Shown: positions 16,710 to 23,987 of the stretch, in pieces | Position numbering within the stretch: position 1 is the stretch's first letter | Layout: each line of letters starts with the position of its first letter | Assembly: GCA_964423575.1 (NCBI GenBank) | Contig: CAYRFF010000043.1 | Location: forward strand, 1 to 25,929 | Length of the DNA: 25,929 bases | From: CAYRFF01 sp964423575 | GTDB lineage: Bacteria; Bacteroidota; Bacteroidia; Chitinophagales; Saprospiraceae | Direction of reading: 5' to 3' | Translations under genes and position numbers: made by a program | The notes under the pieces: generated by a model | What the model was told of the DNA's origin: nothing | Seen by the model: the letters and a program-made list of their open reading frames with translations, nothing else | Database searches by the model: none

Positions 16710-17915
16710 TTATCTGAGATTATTAACTGCCTCCTTGATTCTGCTTACTGCTTCAGTCAATTCTTCCTGTGAAGTAGCATAGGATAATCTAATGTGATTC
16801 TCCATTCCAAATGCTGAACCTTCGACGAGTGCAACATTTGCTTCAAGCAGAAAATACTCACATAAATCAGAGGAATTGCTAATTATTTCGCCGGACGGAG
16901 TACTCTTTCCGATTAAAGCACTTACATCAGGGAATAGGTAAAACGCGCCCTGTGGCTTGTTTACTTTAATCCCCGGGATATCAGACATTAGCTTTATCAA
17001 TAAATCACGGCGATCTCTGAATGCTGATTTCATGGTGTCTTGCTCGTGCAGATGCTCGGATAATGCCCAGGCAGCAGCTATCTGTGAAAAGGTTGTTGCT
17101 CCACTGGTAAACTGACCCTGAATTTTACTACAGGCATTAATAAGCTCGGTAGGCCCGCCCATATATCCAAGTCGCCAGCCGGTCATTGCATAACCTTTGG
17201 AGAAGCCATTTACAGTGATAGTCTTATCCTTGACACCCTCAATTGAACCGATGCTTGCATGTGCCTCCGTAAAGTTGATATGCTCATAAATCTCATCAGC
17301 TAAAATATATAAGTCTTCATCCTTAAGAACCTCTGCAATTGCTTCCAGCTCTTCGCGTAAATATACGGAACCAGTAGGGTTGCAAGGTGATGAAAATATT
17401 ACGAGCTTAGTTCTGGGACTCAATGCAGCTTTTACTTGTTCCGGAGTTACTTTAAAATCATTATCAATCGTAGCAACAACCGGTACCGGCTTACCACCTA
17501 TCATGCTGATAATGTCGTAGTATGATACCCAATATGGTGCAAAGATAATCGCTTCATCGCCTTCGTTCAATACCGACATACAGACATTGGCAATAGACTG
17601 CTTGGCACCATTGGAAACCATTATCTGTTCAGGACTATAATCCAGATTGTTTTCTCTCTTAAACTTATCGCTGATAGCTTTTTTTAATTCAGGCATTCCA
17701 TTCACAGGAGAATACTTGGTATATCCTTCTTGCATTGCCTTATAAGCAGCTTTTTTGATTGATTCAGGCGTGTCGAAATCCGGTTCGCCCAAGCTTAGAG
17801 ATATAATATTCTTTCCTTCTGCTTTAAGCTGTCTAGCCAGCTGCGCCATACGCAAGGTAGCAGATTCATTCATGTTTTTTACTCTGTCTGAGAGCAAATT
17901 ATTCATAGTATTCAT
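16710..17915 (-). CDS. Class I/II pyridoxal-phosphate aminotransferase, aspartate aminotransferase type
   Basis: A cytosolic PLP aminotransferase of 401 residues, closest in pattern to bacterial aspartate aminotransferases of subgroup Ib, which interconvert aspartate and oxaloacetate with glutamate. Key sites are SLGEPDFDTP (41-50), YSPVNGMPELK (68-78), SNGAKQSI (101-108), SPCNPTG (176-182), ADEIYE (206-211, PLP-binding Asp207), the Schiff-base Lys240 in FSKGYAMTGWRLGY, and the substrate-carboxylate Arg in HIRLSYA near the end. Some relatives act on prephenate or other acids, so the substrate is assigned by resemblance only. Two further Met codons follow the first within five residues. It converges on the shared terminator. 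Confidence 0.9.
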   Translation of the reverse strand: MNTMNNLLSDRVKNMNESATLRMAQLARQLKAEGKNIISLSLGEPDFDTPESIKKAAYKAMQEGYTKYSPVNGMPELKKAISDKFKRENNLDYSPEQIMVSNGAKQSIANVCMSVLNEGDEAIIFAPYWVSYYDIISMIGGKPVPVVATIDNDFKVTPEQVKAALSPRTKLVIFSSPCNPTGSVYLREELEAIAEVLKDEDLYILADEIYEHINFTEAHASIGSIEGVKDKTITVNGFSKGYAMTGWRLGYMGGPTELINACSKIQGQFTSGATTFSQIAAAWALSEHLHEQDTMKSAFRDRRDLLIKLMSDIPGIKVNKPQGAFYLFPDVSALIGKSTPSGEIISNSSDLCEYFLLEANVALVEGSAFGMENHIRLSYATSQEELTEAVSRIKEAVNNLR

Positions 17916-18098
17916 TTTTAATCTTCAATTGATAATAGATACAGCAGTACGGCTGTAAAGTTTACGCGAATATACAAAGCTTTTCTGCATTATCAATCTC
18001 GATTATGATTCCGTTTTATCAGGAATGGGAATAATATCAACTCGAGCTATTCACAACTTATTCCTTATATTGTCGCTCAATTTTAAAGAAATTCTTTT

Positions 18099-18839
18099 AT
18101 GGCAGATTTCAATGTCAGTCTGATTATTCCCGCATACAATGAAAGCGATCGGATGGGCTTTATTCATCAGGCCATACGCGAGTTTAAGGATAGTGGCTTT
18201 TGCAGATTTGAAGTGATACTTGTAAATGATGGGAGTACAGATGATACGCATGAGAAACTCGGGCTACTTATTAACCGATGGATAGAGCTTGGAATTAGTG
18301 CCAGATTGATTTCCTATCCGGACAATAGGGGAAAGGGAGAAGCTTTAAAGCTGGCGGTAAAAGAGGCCAATTTTGATTATTTCCTGACGCTGGACTTTGA
18401 TATGTCTACTAATCCCCTGGAATTGATACGCTGGTCTCAGTTGCCCGGATTTGATTTTGATGGGCAGACTATTAGGATCGGTGATCGCAGGCACAAAGAC
18501 AGTGTTGTTGATGCCTTGTGGTATAGAAAAATAGCCGGACAGATATTTTATGTCGTCCAAAGACTTTTTACTAATCTCAAATTCAAGGATACTCAATGCG
18601 GCTTTAAGCTATACCCAAGAGAAATCGGAAAGAAACTCTTTGAAGAACTCAAGGTGACCGGCTGGAGTCATGATATTGAAATTCTGATGCGGGCAGAGCG
18701 ACATCAGATACCTGTAATAAATCTACCTGTTCACTGGGTGCATAGAAAAGGAGCTAAGATTTCCTTATTTCTCGATGGCTTTAAAATGGTTTTTCAGATC
18801 TGGAGAATCAGGAAGGTGATAAAAAGTGATTTTACTTAA
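18099..18839 (+). CDS. Family 2 glycosyltransferase, dolichyl-phosphate glucosyltransferase-like
   Basis: A cytosolic or membrane-associated GT-A glycosyltransferase of 246 residues. It has the N-terminal nucleotide-binding strand VSLIIPAYNESDRM (6-19), VLVNDGSTDDT (about 40-50) and NRGKGEALKLA (76-86). The metal-binding DFD is at 99-101, GDRR at 128-131, DTQCGFKLYPRE at 164-175 and the acceptor-side GWSHDIEIL at 188-196. DTQCGFKL and WSHDIEIL are hallmarks of the ALG5/DPG-synthase-like group, which moves glucose or a related sugar from a nucleotide donor to a polyprenyl phosphate. Only the catalytic domain is present, with no C-terminal transmembrane domain. The next gene looks like a GT-C protein that could use such a lipid-linked sugar. 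Confidence 0.87.
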   Translation: MADFNVSLIIPAYNESDRMGFIHQAIREFKDSGFCRFEVILVNDGSTDDTHEKLGLLINRWIELGISARLISYPDNRGKGEALKLAVKEANFDYFLTLDFDMSTNPLELIRWSQLPGFDFDGQTIRIGDRRHKDSVVDALWYRKIAGQIFYVVQRLFTNLKFKDTQCGFKLYPREIGKKLFEELKVTGWSHDIEILMRAERHQIPVINLPVHWVHRKGAKISLFLDGFKMVFQIWRIRKVIKSDFT

Positions 18840-18862
18840 TAGACCGGAGAGCAGTTTATGAA

Positions 18863-18893
18863 TTTAGATGTGAATGAAATATTCCTATATTTG
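18863..18893 (+). promoter_or_regulatory. Promoter before the GT-C-like gene (TTTA-N19-TATATTTG)
   Basis: A -33-like TTTA (18863-18866) lies 19 bases from an exact -7 match TATATTTG (18886-18893). The ATG follows 25 bases later. This suggests the gene can be transcribed apart from the upstream glycosyltransferase. Confidence 0.55.
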
Positions 18894-18917
18894 AATGCAG
18901 AAGCAGATTAATTCCCG

Positions 18918-21089
18918 ATGAAAGCCGATAAAAAAGTCACGAGTAATTTTCCATGGTGGGAACAGCCTAATGAAGAAAATCCGATCTGGAAGAAGATAAG
19001 CTATATTATTCTTGCTTTGATAGCAGCATTCCTTTTTTATTTTTCTTTTACAGCCGGCCCCAATGGGGATGATTTATATCAGAATTATTATGCCGATAAT
19101 GTGCTTAATTTTTATAAAACGATGGGAGAGGACACCACTGTTTTATACCATCCACAGGGGCACCTCAAGTTTTATGGCGGCTACTATGAAATTCCTTCCG
19201 CCCTTATAAATAAAACATTCGGATTCATTAAATATGATAAAGGATATCATGTTACCCGACATCTGTTGAATAGTGTATTTGGATTTCTGGCAATACTTGC
19301 AATGGTAATGCTTGGGAAACAGTTATTGAATTGGCGGGCTGCTGCCATTATCGCCATAGTCTTCCTTTGCTCTCCTGTATTCATGTTTCATGCTGCCATA
19401 AACCCTAAGGATATTCCATTTGCGGCAGGTATGTCTTTGTCGATATGGGCTATGTGGAATTGGTTTAGGAAATGGCCGGATCCGGGCTGGAAAAGTACAA
19501 TTTTACTCGGTCTGGCAATAGGCTCTGCTCTCGCGGTGAGAATCGGAGGCCTGCTGCTATTTGGCTACTTGGGCTTGTTTGGTTTACTTATGCTTTATCA
19601 ATTCCGCTCACAATTAAAGAAAATTTCCTCCATACTTCGTCTTGGACTTTATGCTCTGGCTGCCTTTTTGATTTCCTATGTGATATGCATTGCCTTCTGG
19701 CCTTATGCTCTCCTTGGACCTGTGAAAAATGTCATTGAATCATTCCTGATGTTTAATGAATTTGATACGGCAATACGCGTGCTGTTTCAAGGAGAAAATG
19801 TCCTGTCCAATCGCGTGAGTATGTTCTATACGCCTATATGGATGTATAAAACGATTCCGGTAATAAGTTTACTGGGGTTTGTTGCTTCTTTAGCTTTCGC
19901 AAATAAGCTTATACACCGGATAGGCCTCTTTGCATATATGTTCCTCATCTTTACGGTCCTGTTTCCACTGGCGTATATTGTTTTTGAAAATTCCAATGTT
20001 TACGATGCATGGAGGCATTCGCTTTTCATTTATCCTCCCATGGTATGTCTTGCAGGAATAGCCATTGATACTCTGTGGAAAAAATATTTGCCGAAAGGCA
20101 GTAAATACTATTTCACCGTACCGATAATAATTGCATTGCTTGCCGTTCACCCTATAAGCCACATGATAAAATATCCCCACTATGCTTATGTGTTTTTTAA
20201 TATACTGAATACAAGCCCGGGACAAGTTACAGGTTATTATGAAACCGACTACTGGAGGATGAGTGCAGAAAAAGCCGTAAGCTGGATGGAAAAGGAAGGA
20301 TTGTTTAAGAACGCATCGGTAGAGAAGCCAATTAAAATCAGTACAAATTCATTGTTTCAGGTTGATGTTGCATTGAGAAGCAGAGGATATGGAAAGGAGA
20401 TAGTGAAAACCTCTTATGCAAGGTATGATGAGAGATACAACGAGGACTGGGATTATGGTATCTTTCCCTCGCGATTTATCGATGCTGAAGAGCTGAAATA
20501 TGGGAATTATCCTGATTCCTATGCACTGAAGACACTATATGTGAATGGTACTCCGGTATGCGTTATTTTAAAGTCTGATGGGCAGAATATTCATACAAAA
20601 GCTTTTAAAGCCGTCAGAAATAAGGAGGTTGCTGAAGCAATCAATCTATTTAAAGAAGAGCTGGAGCTCCATCCTGATAATTTACCTGCAGTCAGGTTTC
20701 TGGCTGACATATTGATGCAGACTGGTGATAAGGGTGAACTCCGTAAAGCTTCTTCTATGTACCGTGACCTAAGACCTGAAAGCCTACGCCCCAATCTCTA
20801 CGACGCTATGTTTCATATATTGAACAGGGATTATGAATCAGCTCTTGAATACCTTGATGAAATGATTAAGAGTGACGACACGGAATTTGAACCGTTTTAT
20901 TACAAATCCATGGCGCTTGCCTTCCTTGGTAAAAAGAAAGAAGCGATTGAGTCACTGGAGAAAACAATTGAATTGAACCCCACTTTCACCAACGCATACA
21001 GGAGGATTTCCCAGCTCTATAAGGATTTAGGCAATAAAGAGCAAGCTGATAAATATGCCAGGATTGCTGACTACTTAAGCTCGCAATAG
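18918..21089 (+). CDS. Multi-pass GT-C-like (ArnT/PMT-type) glycosyltransferase with C-terminal TPRs
   Basis: A 723-residue protein. Residues 1-430 hold about ten hydrophobic helices. The first periplasmic loop after helix one carries acidic residues (GPNGDDLYQNYYADN near 49-63), the position of the catalytic acid in lipid-linked-sugar glycosyltransferases of the PMT/ArnT/PglF-like GT-C fold. Other landmarks are HPQGHLKFYGG, the charged loop INPKDIPFA and helices such as LLLFGYLGLFGLLMLY. Residues about 560-720 are soluble, with three TPR-like helical pairs (EAINLFKEELELHPDNLPAVRF and YESALEYLDEMI, then KEAIESLEKTIELNPTFTNAY). The TPRs could recruit a protein acceptor or partner. With the upstream gene it may form a two-step pathway, lipid-phosphate sugar followed by transfer, which is inference. 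Confidence 0.78.
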   Translation: MKADKKVTSNFPWWEQPNEENPIWKKISYIILALIAAFLFYFSFTAGPNGDDLYQNYYADNVLNFYKTMGEDTTVLYHPQGHLKFYGGYYEIPSALINKTFGFIKYDKGYHVTRHLLNSVFGFLAILAMVMLGKQLLNWRAAAIIAIVFLCSPVFMFHAAINPKDIPFAAGMSLSIWAMWNWFRKWPDPGWKSTILLGLAIGSALAVRIGGLLLFGYLGLFGLLMLYQFRSQLKKISSILRLGLYALAAFLISYVICIAFWPYALLGPVKNVIESFLMFNEFDTAIRVLFQGENVLSNRVSMFYTPIWMYKTIPVISLLGFVASLAFANKLIHRIGLFAYMFLIFTVLFPLAYIVFENSNVYDAWRHSLFIYPPMVCLAGIAIDTLWKKYLPKGSKYYFTVPIIIALLAVHPISHMIKYPHYAYVFFNILNTSPGQVTGYYETDYWRMSAEKAVSWMEKEGLFKNASVEKPIKISTNSLFQVDVALRSRGYGKEIVKTSYARYDERYNEDWDYGIFPSRFIDAEELKYGNYPDSYALKTLYVNGTPVCVILKSDGQNIHTKAFKAVRNKEVAEAINLFKEELELHPDNLPAVRFLADILMQTGDKGELRKASSMYRDLRPESLRPNLYDAMFHILNRDYESALEYLDEMIKSDDTEFEPFYYKSMALAFLGKKKEAIESLEKTIELNPTFTNAYRRISQLYKDLGNKEQADKYARIADYLSSQ

Positions 21090-21125
21090 CTCAGAAACCG
21101 ATCTGTAAATTTCTAGTACAATTTG

Positions 21126-23726
21126 CTAATAATTAACCAGCTTTAACCTTGCCGGACTTTCGTCAAATTTTAAATTGAGGAAATATATACCCGGTGATAA
21201 ATGAGTCTTATCAATCGATAAATCATTAAAGTTAAGTGAACCGCTATCCATTATTAATCCCTGAATATTATATAAATCATATTTTCTTATTGACTGATTA
21301 GCCTCGATAAGCCATGCATATCCCAGATCTTTAACCTTGAATTCAGGTAATTCAGACTCTACTATGGAAGTAATGCATTTAGGTGATCCATGGCTAGTCT
21401 GATAAGAACAGGATTCATATCCTCTGGCAGTTACTGCATAATTGAAATTCTCACCGGTCCCATTAAATGGCCCTATATGGCTTAATGGAAGCTCAGAATA
21501 AGGGTGACTACCTTCATAACTCAGCGCTCCATCTGAGTTTTTAATGTAAATGTCAAAAGAATCTGTCATGGTGTTATGTACTTTAAAATCTATATCCACA
21601 TAGAAATTCCCCATTGAATCGCAATCATGATTTTCGATGATAAAGTCGCTAATAAAACAATCTGAATTACAATCGGGCATAGCAAAGATTACATCGTCGC
21701 AGCATGACTGATAATCTCCGGCACAGATACTGAAAGTGCCTTCTGAAATGCCGATGTCATACGGAATCAGAATATTACAGAATGGCAGCTCATCGATCTT
21801 ATAATCACCTAAATGTACAGCACCATAAAAAGCACTTATTTCATCTACCGTTGTTCCTATAATATCAAAATCTATGCATACTGCAACCGCATTTAAGGAC
21901 GGAATACATTCTAAAGAAGTAATTTTTAAATTTTCAATAGCGCATTCCTCCTGAGGACAATTTGGCTTTAGGACATTTATTTGGTCGAAGCATCCCGGAT
22001 CAATAATATCTTCAACGTAAATCCAGGTATCTTCACCATTTCCGTTGAATGGCCCCACTTTAACCGGAACATCCGTATATGCGAATGGTCCGAATACCTG
22101 ACCTTCCATTTCCACAAAGAAAGAATCACTTGCAGGGTTTTCTACCTCCAGAGTGACATCGAAATAGAACATCATGTTAGTGTCACATGGATAAGCTTCC
22201 GCAAATAAATCTTTTATAACACACTCAGTGCAACTAGGTGAGGCGTGTGTAGTTTGATAATAACAGGATTCATATCCTATAGCAGTTACAGAATAAATGA
22301 AATCCTCACCGGTCCCGGCAAATGGCCCTAAGTGAATTAAAGGAAGTTCAGAATAGGAGTGACTGCCTTCATAAAACACTGCTCCTTCTGAGTTTTTAAT
22401 GTAAATGTTGAAAGAATCAGTCATGGTGTTATGCACATTAAAATCTAAATCGACATAGAAATTCCCCATTGAGTCGCAATCATAATTTTCAACGATAAAG
22501 TCGCTTATAAAGCAATCTGAATTGCAATCGGGCATAGCAAAGATTATATCGTCACAGCATGCCTGGTAATCCCCGGCACAGATACTGAAGGTGCCTTCTG
22601 AAATGCCGATATCATAAGGAATCAGAATGTTACAGAATGGTAGCTCATCGATCTTGTAATCACCTAAATGTACAGCACCATAAAAAGCACTTATTTCATC
22701 TACCGTTGTTCCTATAATATCAAAATCTATGCATACTGCAACCGCATTTAAGGACGGAATACATTCTAAAGAAGTAATTTTTAAATTTTCAATAGCGCAT
22801 TCCTCCTGAGGACAATTTGGCTTTAGGACATTTATTTGGTCGAAGCATCCCGGATCAATAATATCTTCAACGTAAATCCAGGTATCTTCACCATTTCCGT
22901 TGAATGGCCCCACTTTAACCGGAACATCCGTATATGCGAATGGTCCGAATACCTGACCTTCCATTTCCACAAAGAAAGAATCACTTGCAGGGTTTTCTAC
23001 CTCCAGAGTGACATCGAAATAGAACATCATGTTAGTGTCACATGGATAAGCTTCCGCAAATAATCCGGTAATTTTGCAATCACCACCATCACAATCTGGA
23101 ATTTCAAATTCAATTGTCTGAGAACAAGACGAATAGTCATCTGTGAAAATGGTTAGTTCCCCTAATGATATCTCCTCGTTATATGGTAATAAGATATTAC
23201 ATACCGGGAGTTGATTTGCATCAAATTCCCCTAGATATTCATTAAAATAAAAAACCCAAACCTTGGAAATGTCATATCCTAGAGGTTCGAAGTTAATGCA
23301 AACTGACATGATATTTTCATCCGGTAGGCAAGTTATCTCTATTACCTCCAGATTCTCAAATCCACATTTTTCCCAAGGGCAATCAGGTTTTTCAATCATT
23401 GTTATTGCAGAACAAGCATGATTATTCATATCGAAAACAGTAATCCAGCTGTTATCACCATCGCCATAGAATGGTCCTACGGATACCGGTACATCTGCAT
23501 AAGAGAACGGACCGAATAATTGGCCTTCAAGTTCTACATAAAAGGAATCGCTGTCTGGATTTTCCACTTCCAGCGAGATATCCATATAGAATAATAGATT
23601 AGTGTCACATTGACTCGCTTCAGCAATTAAATTGTCAATTGAACATTGTGCTTTACCGGCAAAGGGTAATAGTACAGTCAGAGATAATAGCAAACTAAAT
23701 GTAAGGTAGTTTAGGGTGTTGTTCAT
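21126..23726 (-). CDS. Large secreted T9SS protein with near-identical internal duplication
   Basis: An 866-residue exported protein. The signal peptide covers about 1-26 (LTFSLLLSLTVLLPFAGKAQC). The body is a run of Cys-containing modules of about 95 residues of three types in the order A-B-A-B-C-A-B-C. Type A carries FAEAYPCDTN, EVENPASDSF and FGPF; B carries KITSLECIP and VAVCIDFDIIG; C carries DCDSMGNFYVD and HNTMTDSF. The last A-B-C block repeats the one before it with an 855-bp period. The C-terminal ~80 residues form a T9SS sorting domain (KYDLYNIQG, LSPGIYFLNL, ending RLKLVNY). I do not recognise the modules; beta-sandwich adhesin-like domains are plausible. It is divergent from the next secreted gene and convergent with the GT-C-like gene. 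Confidence 0.87.
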   Translation of the reverse strand: MNNTLNYLTFSLLLSLTVLLPFAGKAQCSIDNLIAEASQCDTNLLFYMDISLEVENPDSDSFYVELEGQLFGPFSYADVPVSVGPFYGDGDNSWITVFDMNNHACSAITMIEKPDCPWEKCGFENLEVIEITCLPDENIMSVCINFEPLGYDISKVWVFYFNEYLGEFDANQLPVCNILLPYNEEISLGELTIFTDDYSSCSQTIEFEIPDCDGGDCKITGLFAEAYPCDTNMMFYFDVTLEVENPASDSFFVEMEGQVFGPFAYTDVPVKVGPFNGNGEDTWIYVEDIIDPGCFDQINVLKPNCPQEECAIENLKITSLECIPSLNAVAVCIDFDIIGTTVDEISAFYGAVHLGDYKIDELPFCNILIPYDIGISEGTFSICAGDYQACCDDIIFAMPDCNSDCFISDFIVENYDCDSMGNFYVDLDFNVHNTMTDSFNIYIKNSEGAVFYEGSHSYSELPLIHLGPFAGTGEDFIYSVTAIGYESCYYQTTHASPSCTECVIKDLFAEAYPCDTNMMFYFDVTLEVENPASDSFFVEMEGQVFGPFAYTDVPVKVGPFNGNGEDTWIYVEDIIDPGCFDQINVLKPNCPQEECAIENLKITSLECIPSLNAVAVCIDFDIIGTTVDEISAFYGAVHLGDYKIDELPFCNILIPYDIGISEGTFSICAGDYQSCCDDVIFAMPDCNSDCFISDFIIENHDCDSMGNFYVDIDFKVHNTMTDSFDIYIKNSDGALSYEGSHPYSELPLSHIGPFNGTGENFNYAVTARGYESCSYQTSHGSPKCITSIVESELPEFKVKDLGYAWLIEANQSIRKYDLYNIQGLIMDSGSLNFNDLSIDKTHLSPGIYFLNLKFDESPARLKLVNY
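21366..22220 (-). repeat. 855-bp repeat unit, copy 2 (encodes A-B-C modules)
   Basis: The C-terminal copy of the 285-codon duplication. Positions 21802-22208 are base-for-base identical to 22657-23063, with scattered differences elsewhere in the unit. Confidence 0.9.
22221..23075 (-). repeat. 855-bp repeat unit, copy 1 (encodes A-B-C modules)
   Basis: The N-terminal-side copy of the same 285-codon unit, directly adjoining copy 2. Another, more diverged A-B pair precedes it toward the signal peptide. Confidence 0.9.
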
Positions 23727-23987
23727 AATAAATTTCTTTTGGCTTGGATTTTGTGATATTTCAATTAAAATGAGTGCCAGAAGGCTGGTTTCGCTGCCTG
23801 AGTATGAAATTATTTTAATATTATTTCTAAAATGAATAGAAATAGCTTTATTCCGTTATTTTTCAAGGATATAGAGAGAAAAGTCGGACAACTTTTGTAT
23901 TTTTACGCGCGACCAAAATGATGTCTTGTTTTATGTGAACAGGATTATCATAGACCATTAAAATAAACGAATAAACCAAAGAAGACC

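Noticed and set aside
21802..23063. Long direct repeats as a CRISPR array or insertion sequence
   Set aside because: The repeats are in-frame coding modules of one protein, with no spacers, terminal inverted repeats or transposase.
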